NCBI GenBank assembly: GCA_903913355.1
Contig: CAIWKU010000448.1
Span: forward strand, 1 to 19,988
DNA length: 19,988 nt
Source of the DNA: an uncultured Bacteroidota bacterium
Lineage (GTDB): Bacteria; Bacteroidota; Bacteroidia; Chitinophagales; Chitinophagaceae
Direction: 5' to 3'
A program made the translations under genes and the position numbers. The number at the start of each line of letters is the position of its first letter. Positions within the stretch are counted from its first letter, which is position 1. Shown here one piece after another: positions 1 to 8,434 of the stretch. The notes beneath the pieces are model-generated. The model saw only the letters and a list, made by a program, of their open reading frames with translations. It did not search any database and was not told where the DNA came from.

Positions 1-1
1 A

Positions 2-889
2 AGATTCATTCCCCTTACATTCAGGGCCGTTCTGGCCCTTACGATTGGATTATTTATGGCACAGCCAGCCTTGTTATATCTTTTTGATAAAGAAATTCAT
101 GTTCAGATTTCGCTCGATAATGAGCAAAGGAAAAAAGAGAAGCGGATGGAACAGGATGCGGTATATGCTGCAGAGCGTCTACCTCTTGTGCAGAAAAGAA
201 ATGAATTACAAAAAGAACTTACTGCCCGTTACCAGGAAGTATCTGTGGCAAGAGATAATTTTATTAAGGAGACAGATGGTACCGGTGGTAGTAAAAAGCC
301 CGGTCTGAAAGATATTGCTGAAGCCAAGCAAAGAGAGTACCTGAAGCTCGATGCAGATTACCGGCAAAAAGAAAAATTGATTAGTCCGCAATTGGCTGTT
401 ATGGACAGTTCCCTGTCATTGATTGACCAGGCAATTCGCAAAGAACAAGCCTCGTTCGAAACATTATTAAATGATGGGTTCATCACCCGGATTGAAGCAT
501 TAAACCACCTGGTGAAAGATAATACGGCTGTGGCTTTCCGCTATTACCTGCTGGTAGCCATACTTTTATTAATAGAATTGATGCCAGTGATTGCCAAGAG
601 CTTATTACCCGCAGGCAGTTACGACGAAAAAATAGTTTTGCAAGAAGAGAAAGAAATTACTCTGGTTCGTCAAAATCATACTAATGAACTATCGCTAAAA
701 CAATTGTATAACCAAACAGCTTATGAACAGGATGCAGACCTGATCCGTCATTTTTTTGATGAATCATCAGAAAAAAGAAAAGAAAAAATTAAGCAGAATA
801 TCGGCAACTGGAATCGGCAGGATAGTGGTCAGTTTACTGCTGTGTGGGATGATATGAAGCAAGAAATACTAACAAAATCAGAAAGCTAA
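2..889 (+). CDS. DUF4407 family membrane protein (5' end outside window)
   Basis: The frame is open from the first bases of the window to a TAA at 887-889, giving 295 visible residues. The true start lies upstream, and the ATG at 56 is internal because residues before it continue the same hydrophobic segment. Visible layout: a membrane segment at about residues 7-28 (ending AQPALLYLF), then a long charged stretch rich in Lys, Glu and Gln that should form coiled coil (about 35-160), then a second membrane segment at about 178-202 (FRYYLLVAILLLIELMPVIA), and a charged cytoplasmic tail. This arrangement matches DUF4407 proteins, predicted inner-membrane proteins of unknown function that usually have two N-terminal membrane segments before the coiled coil; roughly 50-60 residues are probably missing. 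No catalytic motif is visible and no function is claimed. Confidence 0.75.
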   Translation, partial: RFIPLTFRAVLALTIGLFMAQPALLYLFDKEIHVQISLDNEQRKKEKRMEQDAVYAAERLPLVQKRNELQKELTARYQEVSVARDNFIKETDGTGGSKKPGLKDIAEAKQREYLKLDADYRQKEKLISPQLAVMDSSLSLIDQAIRKEQASFETLLNDGFITRIEALNHLVKDNTAVAFRYYLLVAILLLIELMPVIAKSLLPAGSYDEKIVLQEEKEITLVRQNHTNELSLKQLYNQTAYEQDADLIRHFFDESSEKRKEKIKQNIGNWNRQDSGQFTAVWDDMKQEILTKSES

Positions 890-906
890 ATTGCAGTAAC
901 CATAAA

Positions 907-956
907 AACCAATAAACCATTTAGCAATTGATCAATTGCTAAATGGTTTATTGGTT
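907..956. terminator. Perfect 50-bp palindrome between convergent genes
   Basis: Bases 907-930 are the exact reverse complement of 933-956, and the central AT (931-932) is itself self-complementary, so the 50 bases form one uninterrupted palindrome. It lies between the stop of the DUF4407 gene (889) and the stop of the convergent S9 peptidase gene (970). The position suggests a bidirectional transcription terminator. It lacks a strong U-tract on either side, and the stem is AT-rich, so termination is inferred from position and symmetry. Confidence 0.6.
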
Positions 957-969
957 GATAGAGGTTTTA

Positions 970-3162
970 TTATTTTGCTCCCGGCGGACAATACATTCTT
1001 AAATAATCTGTGTACAATTGCTGTAGATGTTGTGAAGTTCCTTTTCCTTCAGAAATGCTATGGGTTCTGTTGGGGTAACTCATCATTTGGAATTGTTTAC
1101 CATTCGCAATCAGTTCATTGATCAGCATTTCGGCATTATTATAATGCACATTATCATCTCCCGTTCCATGAATATAGAGCAGATGACCTTTCAGGTTCTT
1201 CGCATAAGTAATAGGTGATCCTTTTACAAAATCTTCTCTGTTTTCTTGTGGTAAACCCATATAACGTTCCTGGTATATATTGTCGTAAGTAAGTTGATTA
1301 CCTACAGCAGCAATTGCGATTCCGGTTTTATATATATCCGGATATTGAAACATAAGATTCAAGGTAGCAGAGCCACCACCACTCCATCCCCATACGGCAA
1401 TTCTTGAAGTATCTACATAAGGCCATTTCATCACTTCTTTTGCGGCCATTGCCTGGTCTTTGATATTAACCAGCCCAATTTTTCGATAAATACTTTTTCT
1501 CCATTCTCTTCCCTTTGGAACAGGTGTGCCCCGATTGTCTATAGAAATATAGATATAGCCATCGGCAGACATATTCCCTTTATAAAGACCATTCATTCCC
1601 GTTCCATACTGGTCTTTCACGTTTTGTCCCCAGGGTTCCGTATATACAAAAAATACAACCGGATATTTTTTTTCAGGATTGAAGTTGGCGGGTTTTACTA
1701 CAAATGCATCCATCTCAACACCTTCTTCTGATTTAATGGTTATGAATTCAATATTAGAAGCGGCGCGATTGCTTTTGCTTACCGCATTATTTACGCCATC
1801 GCCGGTAAGAGATGTATGATCAGGCAAGGAAACCCATTCTCTGGAAGGAGGTGTATAGTAATTTGAGAAATTATGTGATGCAAACTTTCCATTGGGAGAT
1901 ACCTGGTAATTATGTGTTCCGATCTGATTGGCAGGAGATAATTTCTCAGCAGGAGCCGTACCATCCAGTCTGGTTCTGAAAAGATATTTCTGTGTGGCAT
2001 TATCCGGAGATGCAAAAAAATACACATAGCCCGATTTTTCATCAATGGAACTGATATCCATCACATCATATTTCCCCGTGGTGATCAATGTTTCTTTTTT
2101 ACCATCTCTGCTAACCCGGTATAAATGACGCCAGCCATCTTTCTCGCTTGCCCACAGAAATTCTTTTCCTTCATTCAGCCAATCCCAGCCACCATAGGAA
2201 TAATCTTCATCCCATAATGCAAGGATATCAATCCAAGCAGGGTCTTTTTCCTGGTAAATTGTATTGGCTGTGCCGGTGGCAACATCACAAATAAGCAGAT
2301 TAGATTCGTTTTGTTTTCGGTTCAGGTGCTGCACAATCACCTGCGAATTATTGGCTGCCCATTCCATTCTCGGAATATAGGATTGCAACTGGGGGTCCAT
2401 CGGAATTTTCATCCAATTGGTTTTTGCCGTACTAATATCAACAACTCCAATTTTACTACCGGAAGGCTTTTCACCGGCAATAGGATATTCAACCGGATTG
2501 AGGAATGGATAAATAGAGTCGGTATTATTCAGCATATAATAGTTCTTAACCGTGCCTACTTCTATTTGCCAATAGGCGATTTTTTTGCTGTCAGGGCTCC
2601 AGCGAAATCCATCACGGCAGAAAAATTCTTCTTCGTAGGCCCAATCAAAAGTTCCGTTGATTTGCTTACGATTACCACCTGTTGTAAGCTGAGTGGTTTT
2701 ACCAGTTGCGATCTCTTCTAAATACAAATTATAATCACTCACATAAGCTACATTTTTTCCATCGGGAGAAATTTTTGCGAACATTAATGAAGCAGATGGG
2801 CGTGATTTTCCAATCTGATGCAGGCCTCTATCGGTTAGATTATACAGCCAGTAATCACCTCGGGTATCATAGCGCCATACTTTTTGGCTATTGGTATAGA
2901 TCAGTAATTCCTGTTCATTGCCAGAGAAGAAAAAATTACGGACAGATAGGGGCTTGGAAGTATTAACAGGGGTTAATTGCTCTTTGGTAACCACAACGGT
3001 TTTGTTAAGTGATGGCAATGAAAATTTTACAATTGCCCCTTCGTTTACCGAATAATATGCGTTTCCATCATTACTCCATTTATAGCCCTGGGGAGGTTGT
3101 GCATTTGCGTTTGAAAAAAGAACACATACAAAAAAAGTAATGGCAAGCTTTGTATTTTTCAT
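970..3162 (-). CDS. Exported DPP IV-like prolyl peptidase, S9 family
   Basis: 730 residues, the usual length for bacterial dipeptidyl peptidase IV-like S9 enzymes, which release N-terminal dipeptides (often Xaa-Pro) from peptides. Residues 1-21 form a signal peptide ending NANAQ, so it acts in the periplasm or at the cell surface. The N-terminal beta-propeller (about 25-460) carries DWAYEEEFF at 173-181; Glu178 and Glu179 correspond to the DPP IV pair that binds the substrate amino terminus. The alpha/beta hydrolase domain (about 465-730) has the nucleophile Ser594 in GWSGGG, Asp669 in HGTGDDNVH and His701 in NRTHS, a complete triad; Tyr507 (VYTEPWGQ) fits the oxyanion position. GWSGGG replaces the GWSYGG of mammalian DPP IV. 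The start is an ATG without a Shine-Dalgarno sequence. The gene lies 108 bases downstream of pyrG on the same strand. Substrate range is not deducible. Confidence 0.9.
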   Translation of the reverse strand: MKNTKLAITFFVCVLFSNANAQPPQGYKWSNDGNAYYSVNEGAIVKFSLPSLNKTVVVTKEQLTPVNTSKPLSVRNFFFSGNEQELLIYTNSQKVWRYDTRGDYWLYNLTDRGLHQIGKSRPSASLMFAKISPDGKNVAYVSDYNLYLEEIATGKTTQLTTGGNRKQINGTFDWAYEEEFFCRDGFRWSPDSKKIAYWQIEVGTVKNYYMLNNTDSIYPFLNPVEYPIAGEKPSGSKIGVVDISTAKTNWMKIPMDPQLQSYIPRMEWAANNSQVIVQHLNRKQNESNLLICDVATGTANTIYQEKDPAWIDILALWDEDYSYGGWDWLNEGKEFLWASEKDGWRHLYRVSRDGKKETLITTGKYDVMDISSIDEKSGYVYFFASPDNATQKYLFRTRLDGTAPAEKLSPANQIGTHNYQVSPNGKFASHNFSNYYTPPSREWVSLPDHTSLTGDGVNNAVSKSNRAASNIEFITIKSEEGVEMDAFVVKPANFNPEKKYPVVFFVYTEPWGQNVKDQYGTGMNGLYKGNMSADGYIYISIDNRGTPVPKGREWRKSIYRKIGLVNIKDQAMAAKEVMKWPYVDTSRIAVWGWSGGGSATLNLMFQYPDIYKTGIAIAAVGNQLTYDNIYQERYMGLPQENREDFVKGSPITYAKNLKGHLLYIHGTGDDNVHYNNAEMLINELIANGKQFQMMSYPNRTHSISEGKGTSQHLQQLYTDYLRMYCPPGAK

Positions 3163-3270
3163 TTCCTTTGGTTTTGGGGAATGAAAATACTTCTTTGTAC
3201 TAAGAATTCCCTGGGAAAATTCAATGAATTCAGAATAAAAATTCCAGGCAGGTCTATTACCGCAATCCCA

Positions 3271-4923
3271 TTAGTTTTTTTCGACGATCAAATTATTTTT
3301 TTTTACGGTTGCGCCTTTTAGTTCATTGTATTTTTTAGCCGCTCCAATAAAAGATACAAATAATGGGGCAGGTTTTTCTACCGTGCTTTTTAATTCCGGA
3401 TGGTATTGCACACCAATAAAGAATGGATGAGAAGGAATTTCCATAATCTCTACAAGTCCCGATTCAGGGTTGCGGCCACTGGCAATCATGCCATTGGATT
3501 CAAACTGATCGAGGTACTGATCATTGAATTCATAGCGATGTCTATGTCTTTCAGTAATATTTGTTTCTCCATAAATCGTATGGGCAAGGCTATCCTTTTT
3601 GATTTCGCAAGGATAAGATCCCAGACGCATAGTTCCGCCCATCATCCGTATCTTCTTTTGCTCTTCCATCATATTGATTACGGCATGTTGGGTAGTAGTA
3701 TCCATTTCAGTTGAATGAGCATCTTTCAGTCCCAAAATATTTCTGGCAAACTCGATAACAGCCATTTGCATACCTAAACAAATACCAAAAAATGGCAGCC
3801 CTTTTTCCCGGGCATATTCTACAGCAACAATTTTACCCTCAATACCTCTATGGCCAAAGCCGGGTGCCACCAATAAACCGTCTAATCCGTCCAATTTCTC
3901 TGCCACATTTTCTTTAGTGATAAATTCGCTATGCACGTTAACCACCTGTACTTTTACTTCATTCATTGCACCTGCATGAACAAAACTTTCCAGGATTGAT
4001 TTATATGCATCCTGCAGTTCAATATATTTCCCAATCAAGCCAACGGTTACTTTACTGCGAGGGTATTTCAGCTTATCTAGAAATACTTTCCATTTATCCA
4101 GATTGGGTTCTCCGTATTGGGGAATTTGTAATTTTTTCAGGCAAATAATATCCAGTTTCTCTCTCAACATCAACAGAGGTACTTCATAGATAGTTGAAGC
4201 ATCCATGGCTTCTATCACCGCTTCCTGTTTTACATTGCAGAAAAGTGCAATCTTTCTTTTAATATCATTATTCAGCGGTTCTTCAGTTCTGCAAACAATA
4301 ATATCCGGATGTACGCCTGTTTCGCTTAGCATTTTTACACTATGCTGGGTAGGTTTGGTCTTTAATTCTTTGGCTGCTTTCAGGTAAGGGATAAGTGTAA
4401 GATGCACTACCATTACATCTTCCTCAGGTAATTCCCACTGCAACTGACGAACGGCTTCAATAAAGGGTAGACTTTCAATATCGCCAACGGTTCCCCCAAT
4501 TTCGGTTAGTATGATATCAAATTTATCATCCTCACCTAATAATAGCATTCTTCTTTTAATCTCATCAGTGATATGCGGAACAACCTGTACCGTTTTTCCT
4601 AAAAAATCTCCTGCCCTTTCTTTATTAATGACTGTTTGGTAAATTCTACCCGTGGTTACATTATTGGCCTGGCTGGTGTAAATACTCAGAAATCTTTCAT
4701 AATGCCCCAGGTCAAGATCTGTTTCAGCGCCATCTTCGGTTACAAAACATTCTCCATGTTCATATGGATTCAATGTTCCGGGATCAACATTGATATAAGG
4801 ATCAAATTTCTGAATGGTTACACGCAAGCCCCTTGCTTGTAATAATTTGGCAAGAGAAGCGGCAATAATCCCTTTTCCCAGACTACTGGTAACACCACCG
4901 GTAACAAAAATAAACTTGGCCAT
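3271..4923 (-). CDS. pyrG: CTP synthase (glutamine hydrolysing)
   Basis: 550 residues, full length for PyrG, which converts UTP to CTP using ATP and ammonia from glutamine, the last step of de novo pyrimidine nucleotide synthesis, in the cytoplasm. The N-terminal synthase domain begins with FVTGGVTSSLGKG (6-18), the ATP-binding loop, followed by QKFDPYINVDPGTLNP (38-53) and the Mg/UTP region EIGGTVGDIES (141-151). The C-terminal class I glutaminase domain has the oxyanion and nucleophile motifs APGFGHRG (353-360) and FFGICLGMQMA (378-388, Cys382), with His508 and Glu510 in QYHPEL completing the triad. All key residues are present. The start ATG at 4921-4923 gives the family's usual MxKFIFVTGG beginning. 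The S9 peptidase gene follows at 108 bases with no clear hairpin between them, so read-through is possible. Confidence 0.98.
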   Translation of the reverse strand: MAKFIFVTGGVTSSLGKGIIAASLAKLLQARGLRVTIQKFDPYINVDPGTLNPYEHGECFVTEDGAETDLDLGHYERFLSIYTSQANNVTTGRIYQTVINKERAGDFLGKTVQVVPHITDEIKRRMLLLGEDDKFDIILTEIGGTVGDIESLPFIEAVRQLQWELPEEDVMVVHLTLIPYLKAAKELKTKPTQHSVKMLSETGVHPDIIVCRTEEPLNNDIKRKIALFCNVKQEAVIEAMDASTIYEVPLLMLREKLDIICLKKLQIPQYGEPNLDKWKVFLDKLKYPRSKVTVGLIGKYIELQDAYKSILESFVHAGAMNEVKVQVVNVHSEFITKENVAEKLDGLDGLLVAPGFGHRGIEGKIVAVEYAREKGLPFFGICLGMQMAVIEFARNILGLKDAHSTEMDTTTQHAVINMMEEQKKIRMMGGTMRLGSYPCEIKKDSLAHTIYGETNITERHRHRYEFNDQYLDQFESNGMIASGRNPESGLVEIMEIPSHPFFIGVQYHPELKSTVEKPAPLFVSFIGAAKKYNELKGATVKKNNLIVEKN

Positions 4924-5231
4924 AATATGGTTAATTTGTTAATACATTTATTGATTCATCAAACCAATAAAAAATCATTATTTCAAAATCCGGATTCATT
5001 ACTGAGCAACCGGGCAAAAAAGAGGTTTCCGGATAGCTAAAAAAAGATTGATTTAGCATCCAGAACATCTATAAAAAACTGACCTTGGAATACGAACGGT
5101 GTAGAAAATTTCAGAGGTCATACAAACGTACAGCAAAAAATCTGACAAAAAAAAATAGCTGACCAAGATTAAACATCTACCCAGGTTTAGTGTTAATTAT
5201 CCGTGTACATCTTTATATAAAAAACCACTAT
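4924..5231. other. 308-base divergent intergenic region
   Basis: This gap separates the divergent starts of pyrG and the dienelactone-hydrolase-family gene, so both promoters should lie here. I see no coding frame of note, no RNA gene and no exact match to the Bacteroidota -7 box TAnnTTTG correctly placed for either gene. The first 20 bases hold one copy of an AT-rich motif that recurs near 11.8 kb. The rest is A-rich with no convincing long hairpin. Confidence 0.6.
4925..4940 (+). repeat. Copy of a dispersed AT-rich intergenic motif
   Basis: The 16 bases atatggttaatttgtt occur here and again identically at 11772-11787; a related inverted copy lies at about 11825-11850. Here it abuts the start codon of pyrG, so it is in the 5' leader of that gene. 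The match is direct; that it belongs to a wider genomic repeat family is inference. Confidence 0.5.
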
Positions 5232-6113
5232 ATGAAAAAAATATTCCTTTTAACTCTGGCTGCTTTTGCCACTGCGGCATTTCTGGGTTACCGATATAAG
5301 ACCCCGGAACCAGAAATCCTTAGTCCCAATTGTTATCTCAGCTGTTATAATAGTGACGTCAGGGAGCAATTCAGGCAGGAAGCTGCAACCCGGTCATTTG
5401 CGGCTTTACATGAAACCCCCAAATATTATCGATTGGAAAATCCAACCGGGCAATCGGTTATATTCAAAGCTGCGGATGGCTCACAGGCAATGGGGTATGA
5501 GATCAGGAGTAAAGCAAAAACCAATAAATGGGTATTTGTAATACAGGAATGGTGGGGATTGAATGATTATATAAAACGTGAATCCGAAGTGCTTTCCAGG
5601 GAATTGGGTAATGTAAACGTGCTGGCACTCGATCTTTATGATGGAAAAGTGGCAGCTACACCGGATAGTGCCATGAAACTGGTGCAGGCTGTGAAAACAG
5701 AAAGATTGGAAAATATTATAAAAGGTGCTTTGGTTTATGCTGGTTCTGAATCCAAAATTTATACCATTGGCTGGTGTTTCGGCGGTATGTGGAGTCTGCA
5801 AACCACTTTATTGGCCGGCAAACAGGCGGCCGGATGTGTGATGTATTATGGCAGACCGGAAACCAATCTTGAAAAGCTAAAAACATTGAATTGCGATATC
5901 ATAGGGTTCTTTGGCAATAAGGACCAAAGTCCTTCTCCCCAAATGGTATCAAAGTTTGAATCAGATTTACAAACTGCTGGTAAAAAAATTACGGCGTATA
6001 AATATGAGGCTGGTCACGGTTTTGCCAACCCAAGCAATCCAAGCTTCAATAAAGAAGCTACGGAAGATGCGCATGTAAAAGCGATTGCTTTTTTGAAAGA
6101 TCACATGAAATAG
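5232..6113 (+). CDS. Exported dienelactone hydrolase family protein
   Basis: 293 residues from the ATG at 5232. The open frame begins 14 codons earlier, but the chosen start puts a normal signal or anchor segment (MKKIFLLTLAAFATAAFLGY) at the N-terminus. The mature part is an alpha/beta hydrolase of the dienelactone hydrolase (DLH) type: Cys182 in GWCFGG is the nucleophile, Asp231 in GNKDQSPSP and His262 in EAGHGF complete the Cys-Asp-His triad, and Glu106 in QEWWGL matches the Glu that activates the Cys in DLH. The family hydrolyses cyclic esters such as dienelactone; secreted Bacteroidota members have no established substrate, so a specific reaction is not claimed. A cysteine-containing stretch (SPNCYLSCYN, 31-40) follows the signal segment and could form a disulfide or, less likely, a lipid anchor. 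It is monocistronic, divergent from pyrG and convergent with the barrel gene downstream. Confidence 0.85.
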   Translation: MKKIFLLTLAAFATAAFLGYRYKTPEPEILSPNCYLSCYNSDVREQFRQEAATRSFAALHETPKYYRLENPTGQSVIFKAADGSQAMGYEIRSKAKTNKWVFVIQEWWGLNDYIKRESEVLSRELGNVNVLALDLYDGKVAATPDSAMKLVQAVKTERLENIIKGALVYAGSESKIYTIGWCFGGMWSLQTTLLAGKQAAGCVMYYGRPETNLEKLKTLNCDIIGFFGNKDQSPSPQMVSKFESDLQTAGKKITAYKYEAGHGFANPSNPSFNKEATEDAHVKAIAFLKDHMK

Positions 6114-6134
6114 ATTGATAATTTTTATGATTAT

Positions 6135-6185
6135 ACAAAATGAAAGGGGAAGAATAGATAATCTATTCTTCCCCTTTCATTTTGT
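6135..6185. terminator. Perfect 25-bp-arm hairpin between convergent genes
   Basis: Bases 6135-6159 and 6161-6185 are exact reverse complements around a single A at 6160. The element sits between the convergent stops at 6113 and 6211, so it can serve both genes. The stem includes a G/C block (gaaagggg) and ends in a short T-run. There is no long U-tract beyond the stem. Bidirectional terminator is the best reading. Confidence 0.7.
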
Positions 6186-6210
6186 TATACCATTAGTTAA
6201 TACTACAGCA

Positions 6211-7455
6211 TTAAAACACCTCTCCCAAATTAACAAACACCCCTCTCGATCCATTCTGTCCAAATCCATAATCAATACATAGGTTAGCACCTGAATGCTT
6301 ATTCAGTTTTATTCTCAAACCTGTACCATAGCCAGGTAATAAATGAGCATATTCGGAAGACAATTCACCTGAAAAATTCTGCACATTCCCAAACAGGACC
6401 CCTCCTATTAAACCATTCCTCGAAATTCGGAAGCGATATTCTGTTTCAAAATAATACATATTCTTTCCACGAAATCTGCCCTGTATATAGCCACGTCCAG
6501 TATTATATTGATCATCCCATCCCGTACTTGGCAAAATTAGATAAGGCGGAGATCCATTTAGTGTCATCCAGTTCAAACTCCAAAATGCCAAAACATTCCG
6601 TGAATTGGCGGGAAAATGAATATATTTTCTGATATCAATTAATAAAGAGCGCCAGTTTGAATCACTTCCCATAAATGTGTGGTTATCCCTGAGTACCGCA
6701 TTTATATACCAACCATTGGTTGCATTAATCTGATTGCTACGGCTATCATACAATACGCGTAAAGCAAGCCCGACTGCTTTTTCTACAGACCCCAATTCTC
6801 TATTGATAACAGTATTAATTCTTCGGGTAGGCGTGTCCAACACTTTGATATTCCAGAATTTATCATAGTATAGCCCGAATCCTACATACAAATCTTGTGA
6901 TACTGCCGTTAAAATCGTTTGGTGAAATTTAAGTCCGGAAAAGTCAATGGTATGTCCTTTATTGGGGTCATACCTTCCACCGAGGCCAAAAATACTAGAA
7001 GGATATTCGATGTATCGGTTATCAGAAATAAAATTGAACTTATTGTTTTTGGTCCAAATATCTGCTACTAAAGGAACGATGGTTTGACTGTATTGAGAAT
7101 AAGTAATACTGGTAGAGATGCTGGATATTTTAGCATTTTTACCTGAATCATTAAAGTAGGCAAGGTTAGCTGAAACAATTCCTGCAAACCCAGTTTGAAG
7201 TGTATATCCTACAGCGGGCACCAAGGATAAATGGTATTTTTCTTTTGGAGTCAGCGGAGCGATACCATGTTTATGCTCATGCTGTCTGAAAATATGGTGC
7301 AGCACATCAATGAAATCGCGGTTATCTGAATTGTCGGGGTCGGCAAAAACAATCGTGTCTTTAGCATCCTTTGCAACTTCCGCAATCACCTGCGAAAAAA
7401 GGGGGTTGCTCATTACTATGCCCAAACTAAATAGATATACCAGTTTTATTTTCAA
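6211..7455 (-). CDS. BamA/TamA-type outer-membrane beta-barrel protein
   Basis: 414 residues. An N-terminal signal peptide (1-22, ending PLFSQ) is followed by a short acidic and His-rich stretch (about 30-65, with HEHKHG) and then alternating hydrophobic/polar strands to the end, finishing in Phe as outer-membrane barrels usually do. The segment GRGYIQGRFRG (320-330) resembles the conserved loop-6 (V)RGF-type motif of the Omp85/BamA/TamA superfamily, and the D15-like C-terminal strands follow. No POTRA domains are present, so it is a barrel-only member; it is not expected to replace BamA. Function is unknown. The start is a TTG (7453-7455): no ATG lies in frame upstream nearby, and the next ATG (residue 15) would destroy the signal peptide. 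It is 110 bases downstream of proC. Confidence 0.75.
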   Translation of the reverse strand: MKIKLVYLFSLGIVMSNPLFSQVIAEVAKDAKDTIVFADPDNSDNRDFIDVLHHIFRQHEHKHGIAPLTPKEKYHLSLVPAVGYTLQTGFAGIVSANLAYFNDSGKNAKISSISTSITYSQYSQTIVPLVADIWTKNNKFNFISDNRYIEYPSSIFGLGGRYDPNKGHTIDFSGLKFHQTILTAVSQDLYVGFGLYYDKFWNIKVLDTPTRRINTVINRELGSVEKAVGLALRVLYDSRSNQINATNGWYINAVLRDNHTFMGSDSNWRSLLIDIRKYIHFPANSRNVLAFWSLNWMTLNGSPPYLILPSTGWDDQYNTGRGYIQGRFRGKNMYYFETEYRFRISRNGLIGGVLFGNVQNFSGELSSEYAHLLPGYGTGLRIKLNKHSGANLCIDYGFGQNGSRGVFVNLGEVF

Positions 7456-7565
7456 ATTCGATTTTTGATACGATTACATATATAATCGCGATACTTAGTA
7501 AATGATACCATTACCTTGTTCAATGTTTTCTATAAACAGGAGCTTTGTTGATTTGTTTGGTCTTT

Positions 7566-8366
7566 TTACATATCATTTACAATTTTCTGATAGCTGGTAA
7601 CGATCCCTTTTATCAATGACGAGCTGAAACCCTGGTGTTCCATCTCATTTAATCCAGCTATAGTGCATCCTTTAGGGGTGGTTACCTTATCAATTTCCTG
7701 TTCAGGATGTGTATTTCTTTGCAACAAAAGTTCTGCAGCCCCTTTTACTGTTTGCGCAGCAATTAGAGAAGCTATTTTTGCACTAAAACCGATTTCAATC
7801 CCTCCCTGAATATTTGCCCTAATATATCGCATAGCATAAGCCGTACCACAGGCTCCCAATACAGTAGCGGCATCCATTAGTTTCTCATCAATCATCACCG
7901 ATTTTCCTAACTGATTAAACAAATCTGTTACATATCTGGATTGATCTTCGGTCGCATTTTGAGCACAAATACAAGTCATACTTTCCTGAATTGCAATCGC
8001 TGTATTGGGCATACTTCTGAAAACAGGAAACCCTTCGCCTACTACTTCCTGAATATCTTTTATCCAAACTCCGGTAACTACACTAATCAAAATATGTCTG
8101 TCAGGATTCAAAAAAGGTTTTATCCCTGTAAGGACTTCTTTTATTTGAAATGGTTTAACTGCCAGTACAATCCAGTTAGCGTAACCAACGGCTTCTTCGT
8201 TATCGGTGCTTACCAATACGCCTTTTTCTTCGAGTGATTTCAGAGAACTGATATTCCTTTTTGTAACAATCAGGTGTTCTGGCAACACAAATCCACTGCT
8301 AACTAAGCCTTCAGCCATAGCCGAGCCCAGGTTTCCACCACCAATAATGGCAATTTTATTATTCAT
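7566..8366 (-). CDS. proC: Pyrroline-5-carboxylate reductase
   Basis: 266 residues, normal length for ProC, which reduces 1-pyrroline-5-carboxylate to L-proline with NAD(P)H, the last step of proline synthesis, in the cytoplasm. The N-terminal Rossmann fold has the dinucleotide loop IIGGGNLGSAMAEGL (7-21), followed by AVKP (69-72) and the RSMPNTA motif (117-123). The C-terminal dimerisation and active-site domain has GACGTAYA (171-178) and the P5CR signature TTPKGCTIAGLNEMEHQGF (229-247). All signature elements are intact. It lies 68 bases downstream of hldD on the same strand, so it may be part of the purL-hldD transcript, although the pathways are unrelated. Confidence 0.96.
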   Translation of the reverse strand: MNNKIAIIGGGNLGSAMAEGLVSSGFVLPEHLIVTKRNISSLKSLEEKGVLVSTDNEEAVGYANWIVLAVKPFQIKEVLTGIKPFLNPDRHILISVVTGVWIKDIQEVVGEGFPVFRSMPNTAIAIQESMTCICAQNATEDQSRYVTDLFNQLGKSVMIDEKLMDAATVLGACGTAYAMRYIRANIQGGIEIGFSAKIASLIAAQTVKGAAELLLQRNTHPEQEIDKVTTPKGCTIAGLNEMEHQGFSSSLIKGIVTSYQKIVNDM

Positions 8367-8434
8367 TACAAATTCTTTAAGGTGAAAGTATGAAAAAAGT
8401 CGATGAACGTTTTATTGGGAACTGTCAGGGCAAT

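Noticed and set aside
2311..2721. A 136-codon plus-strand open frame inside the S9 peptidase gene
   Set aside because: It is antisense to a well-supported gene, has no family resemblance, and its composition follows the opposite-strand codon pattern; it is a shadow frame. The same applies to the other antisense frames within pyrG, hldD, purL, glnN, accC, accB and efp.
970..3162. GWSGGG instead of GWSYGG around the DPP IV-like nucleophile as a sign of altered activity
   Set aside because: The Ser-Asp-His triad and the double Glu motif are complete, and a GWSGGG form is, as far as I know, common among Bacteroidota S9 peptidases, so this is not evidence of novelty.
6211..7455. The barrel protein as BamA itself
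   Set aside because: At 414 residues with a signal peptide it has no room for POTRA domains, so it cannot be the essential assembly factor; only the barrel family is supported.
7471..7488. Small inverted repeat cgatta/taatcg near the barrel gene start
   Set aside because: Only a 6-bp arm with a 6-base AT loop and no U-run; it is within what AT-rich sequence gives by chance.
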